Of a stretch of DNA of 64,000 bases, positions 52,620-64,000 are shown piece after piece. The stretch is from assembly GCA_013365325.1 (NCBI GenBank), contig JABVXV010000006.1, positions 496,001 through 560,000 of the forward strand. The letters are read 5' to 3'. Under the pieces are notes generated by a model, which saw only the letters and a list, made by a program, of their open reading frames with translations, was not told where the DNA came from and ran no database searches. A program made the position numbers and the translations under genes. Positions within the stretch are counted from its first letter, which is position 1; every line of letters starts with the position of its first letter. The stretch is from Dipetalonema caudispina. Taxonomy: Eukaryota > Nematoda > Chromadorea > Rhabditida > Onchocercidae.

Positions 52620-55600
52620 ATGACGACCGATATAGCCGTGCGAGGCCACGATTATAATGGTCGAATCGAGGATTACGAGGAGTACGATGAGAATTCTTCT
52701 GCCAGACTCTTCGAACGTTCACGTATCAAAGCTCTTGCTGGTTTGTTCATTTCGTTATCTTGTCTTATAATTGGACAATTTAGTGCTTGGATTGCTATCT
52801 CTAAATGTATAAGCAATCGTGCTAATTGCTCTTTCAGATGAACGTGAAAATGTTCAGAAGAAAACTTTCACCAAATGGGTAAATTCACATCTTTTACCGG
52901 TAAACTGCAAAATACACGATTTATACATGGATATGCGTGACGGCAAGATGCTCATTAGACTTCTGGAGGTGCTCTCTGGCGAGCGACTGGTTAGCTTTCC
53001 TTTGTTAATTGATAAAACTTATTAGATTTCAAATATGGTATTGGTAGTTTACGCTTCGGAAAAAAAAATCTTAAAACGGAACGCGTGATTGCAGATTCTC
53101 GTCTGTTGAACAGCAGAACTGGTTTTTATTAAAAAAGATGTTTTTTACGTGCTTTTTAATTTTCCTCGTCTTTATTTTAGTGGATAGTCAAATTGTCCGA
53201 GCAAAGTGTTGATGATTTTCTTAGTCACGTTTTCTGTTTCTGTTTTTGTGATCAACTTTGACTAGAAAAGGGTAGATATTTATATAGTGAATATGCATAT
53301 TGAAAGATGTATTTATTTGCTTAACTTAAAGTCATGAAATATACCTAAATACATCATGCATTATATGTATATGTTGTATGGAAGCGAAACGATGATGTTT
53401 TGGGTTACTAGGCAGTTGCTGCCATTAACGCTATCGTATTAACTCTTTTTCGCTGTCCTTCTTGTTCATTCTAACTCCTCTTCGCATTCATTTCTTAAGC
53501 TAGAATGTAATTCAGTAGAAAGAAATGAATCGATGCACAGTAAAGAAAAAGGAACATTTGGTTTGCTGTTCACTTCGTTCACTGATAACCATGAACAAAA
53601 AATGAAAAGAAATCATCAAAAAGCGCTATCAGAGACTGAAAGAGAATTTTGGTATAACCTGCTGTAGGGATTGGTTATTCTGATGAAATTTGCAAAAAAT
53701 TAAATGAAAATTAGAATCGAAATTCGAAATAGAAACGAAGACATTTTGGGAGAAAAGCAAACAATTTTTAGCCATCTTAAATTCCAAAAATAGCTCAAAG
53801 GAGAAAATGGGATGAAATAAAATACGAGGTGGGGATCAAAATTAAAAACTAATTATCATTAAGAAGTGACTGTTTGCAAAAGAAACACTTCATAAGCACT
53901 TCTCAATACTTTCTCCAACAAGTTCAAGTAACATCGAATTTTAAAAAAGCTGTTAAAGTGATTATCGCGTTAAAAGGTAGTATGAAAATTAATTTTAAAG
54001 GCATTGGTGTTGGAGTAGGCTGATTGTGTTCGTCCTGCTTTTTTGTGAGACAGAATAAAGGGACTCAAGTTTATTCAGCATTATGAATAACCTTGACATA
54101 AAAATCAAATAGATATTTAGATAGGAGATTTGAAGATGGATATTGACATGATGGAAATATTGCGAAATTGGAACTTTAAATAAACTTGAAAACGGTAGCT
54201 ATCGTTCAGGTTGATGTTCACAATTTCTTCCAGTTTCGAAATTGTATAGTATTCAAATTCGTAATTGTTCGATATCAATTAGACGGTGTAACACATTTTT
54301 GTGTTTACTAACTACGAGAAATTCCCCGTATAGATTCTGCGACATAAATCTTTATAAATTCATTCTTAGAAGAACGGCAAAAAAATTTGTTAGATCCAAC
54401 AGTTTTGATAAGAGTGGAATTAATTTCAGCAATATCAGAAATATCCACTACGCGGCAAAAATTATAAGAATAAGTTTGATTAGCAATCCATGAAGAGTGG
54501 AAGAGTTATTAATTTGGCATACATACCAAACGAACTTAGGTCCTCAGATTAAATCATATGTTATTTCAAATTATATCATATAATGGGAATTTTCATTTTG
54601 CAGTAAGTTTAATCTTTGAAAATTTCTTGAATAATGCATGGTACGTTTTTGAAAATTCAAAAAAATTTCAGCCGAAACCAACCCGTGGTAGAATGCGTAT
54701 ACATTGTCTCGAAAACGTGGACAAAGGGTTGCAGTTTTTGCGTGATCAGCATGTTCATCTGGAGAATCTCGGATCGCATGATGTTGTGGATGGTAACCCT
54801 CGATTAACACTGGGTCTTATCTGGACCATTATTTTGCGATTTCAGGTTTAAATTCCTTTTTACTATTGGGAATTAACAAGGATTTCATCGTTCCAAATCT
54901 CGGTGTCTTGAATATTCTTCAGAAATTTTATCAAATTATTTGGATCTGATAATTCTGTGTGTTGCGGTTGCAGTTACAGCTATATGTCAAGATCTCTAGA
55001 AGTCTTGATTTTCATGACACATATTGAATTAATATGGAATACTGCAAAATGTACGGTAATTCGGTAGCTTTCTCAGCATAAAAACTAAATTAGTTAATGA
55101 GTTTAAGCAGGAAACCCAACCTTCCTCCTTCTGTTCATTAATTTCCTTCAAAGGAGTGGATAGAAGCATACCTGCAAAGATTGATTGTTATGAGATTCTT
55201 CTGCATTTTAATCACCAGATCTTGTTTCAATTAATTAGTAAGTTATATTAAAATAATTCCTTCTTTAACTGCATTTCTGTTCCTCTCTCAGTGGTTTGAA
55301 TACCAGATTCCTTTTTCCAAGGAAAGAAGTGTTAAGGATCTAACTATGCCTTTATGGTTATATTCACAAAATTATTGAGATGTCTAAAAAGTTCATTGCA
55401 TTTTAAGCTTTAATAATCAATCAGGAAGCAACGTGCATCAATTTAATAAGAAAAGGAATTTATTCTTCTCTTTGCTAAACTTGAGATGATTGTCCAGTTC
55501 TTTACTGTTCTAGATTCAAGATATTACATTCGAAGATGCAGACAATCAAGAGACACGCAGTGCTAAGGAGGCTTTATTGCTGTGGTGTCAAATGAAAACA

Positions 55601-58600
55601 GCCGGTTATCCGAACGTGAACGTTCGAAACTTCAGTACTTCATGGCGTGATGGGTTGGCATTCAATGCACTCATCCATAAGCATCGCCCTGATCTCATAG
55701 AATATGAAAAGTTGCAAAAATCCAATGCGCTTTACAATCTAAGTAATGCATTCGAAACAGCTGAGCAACAACTTGGATTGGTCAAATTCTTAGACCCTGA
55801 AGGTTTCTTTCTACAAATTTTTATTTTTAAAATGTTTTGGACAGATGATTAGTGATTAAATCGTTATCAGTGTTCTAACATTCCTTTTTCCTTCTCTTTC
55901 ATCTTCATTTTCTTTGTTTGATTGTTTTACAACTGACCATTATAGATGTGAATATCGATATGCCTGATGAGAAATCAATTATCACGTATGTCGTGACATA
56001 CTATCATTATTTTAATAAAATGAAGCAAGAAACTATTCAGGGAAAAAGAATTGGAAAGGTGGTTTTTCTGCCGAATTAATAGTCATTTTCTAAGAATTTC
56101 AATTTATTTTATTTTTGCTTAGAGTCGTTTTCAAAATTTGCTTATCGAATTCAGTCTCTGATATCAGGTTGTGAATGAGCTGGTGGAGAATGAAAAACTG
56201 ATAAATAATTATGAACGTTTATCAAGCGACTTGCTGGAATGGATCCGACAGACCATTGAATCACTGAATGATCGTCATTTTGTCAATTCGTTAAGCGGTG
56301 TACAAAAACAGCTTGCTGAATTTAACAATTACCGCACGCAAGAGAAACCGCCGAAGTAAGAGATTTTCTGAACATTTGTTGCTGCTTTTTCTGCTTATAA
56401 GTCGTAAAATCCAACAGTTACGTAATTTTTTTCCATATTCACTGTAATTCAATAAATATAATTCAGAAAAATGTCTGGAAGCTCTGCCATAAATTACTTT
56501 TCAGTCACTGTAAAATTCCAAGAATTTTCTTCGATTTAGTAATATATGCGTTTCTTGCAGGTTCAATGAAAAAGGTGAATTGGAAGTGCTTCTTTTCACC
56601 ATTCGAAGTCGCATGCGTGCCAATAATCAGAGGCCGTATTTACCAAGGGATGGCAAACTAATCGCAGACATCAATCGAGCTTGGGAGAATTTGGAGAGAG
56701 CGGAACATGAAAGAGAGTTGGCATTAAAGGAGGAAATTATTAGGTAAAATTTGGGATCATTGACTAAGACCTATATGGATTAATTAAAAAGACCTTTCGC
56801 ATGCGTAACTGCTTAAAAAAGGTTCTTTTTTGAAATAATTTTATCATCTTGAGAACAATATATTAGTTTTACAATTACCAGTTTCATGACTGAAGAATTT
56901 TTCAGACAAGAAAAACTTGAACAACTGGCAGCTCGATTTGACCGTAAGGCGAGTATGCGGGAAACCTGGCTTAGCGAAAATCAGCGACTTGTCAGTCAGG
57001 ATAACTTCGGCACCGATTTGGCTAGTGTAGAAGTGAGCAGCTGATATGTATTACACAAGATTATTAAAAGAAAGCTCTTAGGTTTTTTATCTACATGGAC
57101 TACGTTTGTGGTGGTAAACCTCATTAAACTAAATTGGTATGCTGGGATTTTAGTAGCTGCAAGCAAACATTTATCCTTTAATTTTTTTTGAATCTTATGT
57201 CAGATGTCAAACTTGTGGAAAAGTACACCATTTTTGTGCCCTGATGCACATTAAATAGTCTAAAATAATAAGTATTTTAAAATGTGAAAATGCTACGTGC
57301 AAAAACCTTTGCAGGCAGCCACAAAGAAGCACGAAGCAATAGAGACAGACATTTATGCATATGAAGAACGCGTACAAGCAGTTGTCGCTGTTGCCGGTGA
57401 ATTGGAAGCTGAAAATTATCATGATATTGACCGAATTAATGACAGGTTATGTTCGTTTCTCGTATCGCTAAATTCTTGATTCGATGGATTTACTTTTTTG
57501 TGTTACTATAATATGATATTAATGTGCCGCTATATATAATACTGCGATGCATTTCACTATCACACATAGCTTCGTTTAGCAAACTAGCAGTGGATTAGCT
57601 GTAACCCATCATTATCAACATATTGGAATTCTATCAAGTTGTCTCATTGCTTCAAGTCTTTAATATTATGATTTTGCAGAAAAGAGAATGTGCTTCGATT
57701 GTGGAATTACCTTCTTGAATTGTTGTTGGCACGCCGTGTTCGTTTGGAACTTTCCATGGCAGTGCAACGAATTTTCCATGAAATGGTCTATGTTCTGGAC
57801 TGGTGTGATGAAATCAAGGTAGTTTCTAGTCTTTAACTTAGAAAACTAACAGATTAACAACGATGAAGTTCAAAATAAATGTTTGCAAGCACGAGTACTG
57901 AGTAAATGTTCATAGCTAGAAGTTCAGGTTTACGTAGAATATTGCCGAATTTATACTGGCAAATTTTTAGGCTCGTCTTTTATCCGAAGACCTTGGTCAG
58001 CATCTTATGGATGTCGAAGATTTACTGCAGAAGCATGCACTCTTGGAATCAGATATTAATATTGTTGGCAATCGCGTTAAAAATGTGAACAGCCAGGCGG
58101 AAAAATTTACATTACCAAACGGTCCAGATGGCAGTGGGTACAAACCAGTAGAACCATCATTAGTTGAAGAAAGGATGCAGATTTTGTTGGATCGTTATGC
58201 AGAGCTAAAAGAATTAGCAGTGGAACGCAAACGTCGTTTAGAAGATAATAAACGTTTGTGCCAGTTCTGGTGGGATGTTGATGAACTGGAACATAACTTA
58301 AGAGATGTAGAACAAGTACTCACTTCACCAGATACTGGGCGTGACATGGTTTCTGTGTCATTGTTGCTCGCTAAACATAAAAATGCTGAGCAGTCACTTG
58401 ATATAGTTGGTAAACGGTTGGATGATCTCGAAAACGAAGGTCAGCAGTTGCAGGAAGAGAAGATTCCAGGTTAACTTTTATATTTTTTAATTCATTGTTT
58501 ACGACCAATAATATCTTATTTTTCATTTCTACGTCCCATAATCATTGAATTCTTGACATATTCAGATTATAGATTCCTGGAATTCCTTGTCTTTTTTGAA

Positions 58601-61600
58601 ATTGAGTGGTAACTGAATAGTATTCTTGAAACTTGCATTCCATATGTAAATGTTTTATTCTGATATAATTTCGTTATCTTAAGATATTTAGTGAACGGCT
58701 TTCTAAACGTCCTTTCATACTTTTGCAATTTATTTATTATGGTAGATGAAAGATCCTTTTGCCCATAATGTCTGCATGAAATTCATGCGCGTTCAACAAC
58801 ATAAAAAGCTCATATAAGTTAAGTTCATTGGAATAAAATAACAGTCGATGTTAGAAACATCCGCACAACGAAGGAAGGAATATATGCGAAATTAGCTTTA
58901 TGTTTTCTATAGGAGCAATACATATACAAATATTGGATTTATATTTAAATTCCGCTTCTATGTCAGCAATTTCAGTTTTTGATTTGTTTTCACGTTTTTA
59001 CCTAAATGTTTCCCATTTGAAATTAATCAGATAAGTATATGGTTTGATATGAAGAAAAAAAGTAAAAGAAGTGAAGCTTAAGTAGTAATTTACATTAGAA
59101 ATGCTACGCATATTAGCTGATGTTGTTGTTCTCCTCAAAAAATATTATAATTTCAATTTGTTTTACTTAAGCTTCACTTTTTTTTACTACTTCTAGAAAA
59201 TAAATTGCCAACTGAATATATTTTTATTTGCTCTATCGTAATTTCTATTTACATTTCCTGCCATTTTCAGGTACAGAAGCTATAAACAGTCGTTTGGCTA
59301 CAATTCGCGATTATTTCAATAAGCTGAAAGAGTTGTCTGTAGAGCGTCATGTGCGACTTTCCGGAGGTGTCAATTACTATCAATTCTTCAACGATGCTGA
59401 CGACGTGGACGCATATCTTGTTGACACTCTTCGTTTGGTGGGTAGTGAAGATGTTGGAAAGGATGAAGGTACCGTGCAGTTACTTATCAAAAAGCACGAC
59501 GATGTTAGTGACGATTTACTTAAATTCGAGGAGAATATCAGGCAATTGCATGTACAGGTGTGTTTTAATTTTGATTGGGTTTTTCATGTTGAAGACGTGG
59601 AAACTTACTTTATGTATTATTTTGATAAACGTTAAGTTCGCAGTTCATACGAACCTCAGTTTATCAAGGACACATCGTCATGATTTAGCAGGGTTATCTC
59701 TCTCGTTTTAGGCAGAATCTTTACCTCCTGAGGCTCGTGAGCACCCAGATGTACGTAGGCGTCTTGACATGACTGAAAGGCGTAAAGCAGAATTGGAAGA
59801 ACTTGCGCGACTTAGAAAGCAGCGTTTGCTGGATGCATTATCTTTATACAAATTGTTCAGCGATGCTGATATTATCGAAGCATGGATTGATGAGAAGGTA
59901 TGTTTTGAATCTAAAAGATTTTTTTGAACATTTACTCTGCCTACATAGAGAGACATAACATAAGTTGCATAATACAGGGGAAACTGCTAACGACACTGGT
60001 ACCAACTGATGATTTGGAAGAAGTTGAAATCATGAAACATCGTTTTGAAACCCTTGAAGCTGATATGAACAACCAGGCAGCTAAAATTGCCACTGTGAAC
60101 GAGCTTGCTCGTCAACTTCTTCATGTTGACCATCCAAATTCAGATGAAATTTTGCAAAGGCAGAATAAGCTTAATGCGAGGTAAGCAAGTTCAGTTATCT
60201 TCAGTCATTTCGTTTTCGAATTTCTTGTTCATATACTTTAAAACAATGTTCCTTTGGATTGTCTTATTCCTGCTGTAGGAATTTTGCTTCGAAAATCTTA
60301 TTAATCAGAATTCAGATGGGCTCAATTGCGCGATATGGTTGATCAGAAAAGATCTGAACTTGATCAAGCACATCGTTTGGAAACATTCCGTATCGATTGC
60401 CAAGAAACAGTTTCTTGGATTGAAGACAAAACCCGAGTACTTGAAGATGCTGGCGAACTTACTAATGATCTCACCGGTGTTATGAAGCTTCAGCGCCGTT
60501 TATCTATGATGGAGCGCGACCTTGGTGCTATTCAGGTATTAGTCGATTCATAATACATCCAAAAACTCTTCGACATTTAAAATGATATAGCATCCTTTAT
60601 AGTTAGTGAGAAGTTTTGCGAACTCTCTACAATCTTTATGATATTCTGGTCAGCTTAGCATTTCAGGCTAAACTTGATTCGTTGCAAAAAGAAGCATCCG
60701 AAATTGAAAAAGAAAAACCCGCAGATGCAGCACAGATACGAGAGGATATCAAGCGAATGCATGTGGCATGGGATATGCTCAATAGACGTGTGCGTGAGCA
60801 TGAGGCGAAACTTGATGAAGCTGGTGATTTACAACGATTCCTTCGTGACCTGGATCATTTTCAAGCTTGGTTAACTGCTACACAGAGACAAGTATAATCT
60901 TAGTTCTCTTATATTTTGGTGAATAAATATTTGTTTAATTTTACCTCACTCAAAGTAAAATTACATAATGCTTGATGTGGGATACAAGTGAACAGCATGA
61001 GACTGTTATCTCAGCACTGAATTTCTATATGTTTACTGATAAACTTGCTGTATATTTTTTTAGGTTGCTTCAGAAGACGAACCGCAATCTCTGGCTGATG
61101 CTGAACAATTGCTTAATCAGCATGCAGCAATTCGGGAAGAAATTGATGGCTATACAGAAGATTACGTTAAAGTAGGTTATAGTGATATTATGATAAAAGT
61201 TCAGCCAAGTTCGACTTTCTCAGTTTTATATTATGGGTAACGGAGAGACTCAATTTAGGTAATGCTAGCTATGTCATTTGTAGAAACAATTTCATGCTTA
61301 ATTATTTTGGTTGTAGATGCGAGCGATGGGTGATCGAGTTACTCAAGATCAAACAGACCCACAGTATATGTTCTTACGTCAACGCCTCGCTGGACTCGAA
61401 GAAGGCTGGGAAGAACTGCAAAGAATGTGGGATAATCGGCAGCATCTGCTCAGCCAAGGACTCAATTTGCAGGCAAGTGTTTGTTTCGGTGGTAATTTTT
61501 TTGTTTCAAACCCTGATTGAATATTTGCTGTAAAACGCTTATCCAATTTCATCTTAACCAGCATAAATGATTTAAAATATTTTAGATGTTTCTCCGTGAT

Positions 61601-63742
61601 GCAAAACAAGCTGAAGTTATGCTTTCACAACAAGAAAATTATTTATCGAAGGATGAAATACCGACCTCATTGGAGCAAGCTGAAAATATGCTTAAGAGAC
61701 ATCAAGACTTTTTGACAACCATGGACGCTAACGACGAAAAAATTAAGGTATTACTTATAGTTGGAAAATTCTTTTACATTCATTTAGCTTTTTAATTCTG
61801 CTTCAAAGCTTCCTGATTATCTTATCGCATCAAAAATTTACTTCAGTACATTGTATCTGTAGTTCCTACGTTTCGAGATCATTTAGGCAGTTGTATCTTT
61901 TGGCGACCAGCTTTGTGGTGATGGCCATTATTCAGCTGATAAAATTCATAAAAAAGCTCGAAACATAGAAGAACGTCGCGAAGCAAATCGTGAAAAGGCT
62001 GGACAATCGTTCAATAAACTCAAAGATTCCCTTGCATTGCAACAATTTTTGTCGGATTGTGAAGAACTCCGGGAATGGATTGAAGAAAAGATGATTCGTG
62101 CACAAGATGAAACTTACAGGTTGAGCAACACTTGTAGTTTATGAAACTAGAAGTTTGATTTCTTCAGTTACAAACATTTCAGATTTTCTCAACATCCGTT
62201 TTGTTTGTTTTACATTAATAGTTTATATTACTGATCCCTCTTTCCTGCGGCTTTCAGAGATGCCAAAACAATCACGTCGAAATTCATGCGCCATCAGGCA
62301 TTCCAGTCGGAACTGCAATCGAATCGTGAACGACTCGTGCAGCTTCGTCATGCAGCAGTTAGGCTTGCTGAGGAAAAGCCTGAGTTTCTTGGCACTATCG
62401 ATCCACAGATTGCTGATTTATCAATACAGTGGGAGCAGCTAGAGAAAACTACTGAAGAAAAGGGACAGAAGTTGTTCGATGCTAATCGACAACAACTTTA
62501 TGTTCAAAGTATCTCTGACATGAAGGTTACTTTTTTCATTTAATCTTTTTTTTACCATGTGGATATGATAAATGTCTTGTATAATTATGTTGTTTTATTT
62601 TTTCTTCTCAATTCTTTTATTTTCCTCAGGATTGGGCCGAACAACTTCAACAGCAAATGGCAATCGAAGATACAGGGCAGGATTTGACGACAGTTAATGT
62701 TGCTATGCAGAAACAGCAGATGATTGAAAGTGAAATGGTGAAACGAGCCGCACAAATAGATTCACTACAGGTTGTTTGAGAAACATCTTGGACATTTGTA
62801 AATTTCTGGACGTATAAGCGTAGCTCGTCATTTAAACTTTTAGGATGAAACTCCCAAAAATCCGGTTCTATTGTAGAATTTTCTGTTGGAGGGAGCGGAA
62901 AGATAATATAGTGACCCAACAAATCTAAAAAATGGTAAAATTTTGGTCATTTTGTTATTTCCAATTAATTATTTTATCTTCCAGCAAATGGAACCACAGC
63001 TTGAAGAAATGCATCCAGAGGAGGTGGAAGCAATCAAAGCACATCGTCTGGCGGTGCAGGAACAATTGCAGCGATTACAAGCGCCGCTAGATGATCGACG
63101 TCGTCAACTAGAACACAAAAAGAGAGCCTACCAGTTCTTGCGTGATGTTGAAGATGAAAAACTGTGGTGTGCAGGTGGAAATTTTTTTTTAAGCTTTTAA
63201 ACCCATTACAAAGTAGGGATTTACAAAACTGGCTTTTCCACACATTTGAAAGTGGTTTCTTGATTTTTCTAAATATCAGGGACTATTTACAGAACGACTA
63301 CCTTTGACACAAACACGAGAGCTCGGTGAAAGTCTGTTCGATTGTAATCGTCTACAGAAAAAAATGCAGTCACTGAAGCATGAAATTGATAACCATGAAC
63401 CATGGATCGAGAAAATCTGCCAAAATGGTCGAGAAATGATTGATGAGGGCCATGAAAATAGTTCAGAATTTCAGCAAAAGATTGATGAATTAATGAAAAT
63501 ATGGCAGGTAATTAGTTTTACGTCTCATTATCTTTCATTTCCTTTTGACCAGAGTTTTCTTTCTTTCATTGAACTTGTTCAAGACGTTTTAACTTTTCTC
63601 ATTTTCTGTATTTCAGAACTTGAAAGATTCTCTGAACGCCCGCAAAGAACATTTAGCTGAAAGCGAAAAGGCACACCAATTCCTGTACGATTGCAATGAA
63701 GCAGAAGCATGGATGAGTGAACAGGAGCTTTACATGATGCAG
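52620..63742 (+). CDS. unc-70: Beta-spectrin (UNC-70 family), 3' end beyond the window
   Basis: Exons: 52620-52740, 52838-52989, 54672-54845, 55514-55802, 55946-56058, 56168-56355, 56561-56743, 56906-57032, 57315-57445, 57680-57818, 57971-58469, 59271-59557, 59712-59897, 59978-60180, 60316-60535, 60667-60891, 61064-61171, 61317-61472, 61586-61747, 61887-62119, 62258-62525, 62630-62770, 62985-63174, 63293-63507, 63617-63742. The sum is 4836 nt (1612 aa) with matching phases. CH1 (residues 45-150) has KWVNSHL and [13 protein letters not shown]2 (165-270) has [17 protein letters not shown] and [19 protein letters not shown]. About twelve triple-helical spectrin repeats follow, with [29 protein letters not shown] and [16 protein letters not shown]. 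It binds actin through the CH pair and pairs with alpha-spectrin in the submembrane lattice. The repeats after residue 1612, with the ankyrin-binding region and any PH domain, lie to the right. One intron (61473-61585) starts with GC. Confidence 0.95.
59061..59188. repeat. 24-bp inverted repeat with ~79-nt spacer in a spectrin intron
   Basis: The left arm 59061-59084 and right arm 59164-59188 share the core GTGAAGCTTAAGTA and its complement TACTTAAGCTTCAC, with one mismatch and one indel in the flanking A/T run. It lies inside the 801-nt intron 58470-59270 of beta-spectrin and could fold into a long hairpin in the pre-mRNA. Confidence 0.75.
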
Positions 63743-64000
63743 GTCTGTTAGTGAACTCTTGCCGCGATCCATAAAACTCAGCTTTTGTGATTATATCACT
63801 TCTTATTTGTAACGTTATTTCTCTGCAATTCATAATGACACCAACTTTTTAGCAGATTTTGGTAAAAATTATATATTTACTAAGACAAAAATGAACTCAC
63901 AAGTATTCTTGTTCACCAACTAAGTGTTGAGTAGCAATCTACAATCTACAATTCCAACTCACTACTGCGGTGGGAAAAGGTAGAGGAAGTTTAGTTATTA
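63743..64000 (+). other. Start of the next beta-spectrin intron, cut by the window edge
   Basis: The exon ending CAG at 63742 is followed by GTCTGT. No coding frame continuing the spectrin repeats resumes before position 64000, so the gene continues to the right after an intron of at least 258 bases. Confidence 0.7.

Noticed and set aside
1..64000. CRISPR arrays, bacterial operons, phage or intact transposon genes
   Set aside because: None seen on either strand. All recognisable coding regions are spliced animal genes.

Overview
The window is AT-rich eukaryotic DNA with many short exons, AG acceptors behind pyrimidine runs (often TTTCAG) and no operon-like gene packing. Its recognisable proteins are animal cytoskeletal and membrane proteins. 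Intron style, composition and gene content suggest a nematode, possibly a filarial or other spirurid worm. That is an inference, because no species marker such as rRNA, tRNA or a spliced-leader gene is visible. Exon coordinates were set by eye from phase-matched splice sites and homology recalled from memory. All four summed coding lengths are multiples of three.

Layout. (1) 1-2523: no supported gene. (2) 2524-2590: probable promoter with two RFX/X-box-like motifs and a CCAAT box. (3) 3611-28782, plus strand: a Girdin/Daple (CCDC88) homologue, the family of C. elegans GRDN-1. It has 31 exons and about 1482 residues: a Hook-like N-terminus, a long coiled coil, and a tail ending in the Daple-type PDZ ligand Gly-Cys-Val. 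A shorter form can end at 26456 with its own poly(A) signal. (4) 30239-31841, minus strand: a three-exon tetraspanin of the TspanC8/C6 type, convergent with Girdin. (5) 34269-38189, plus strand: a secreted-type SGNH/GDSL hydrolase with an unresolved first exon and one GC-AG intron. (6) 38190-52616: about 14 kb without a supported gene apart from an alternative end of the hydrolase, with a tandem repeat and strong hairpins. (7) 52620-63742, plus strand: beta-spectrin (UNC-70 family), running off the right edge.

Girdin and spectrin both act in cell shape and cortex organisation, but nothing in the sequence says the neighbours form one pathway. I found no clearly novel multi-gene system. The most interesting points are the switchable PDZ-ligand tail of the Girdin gene, the paired X-box motifs upstream of it, the missing cysteine pair in the tetraspanin, two GC-AG introns, and a 23-bp hairpin in the gene desert.
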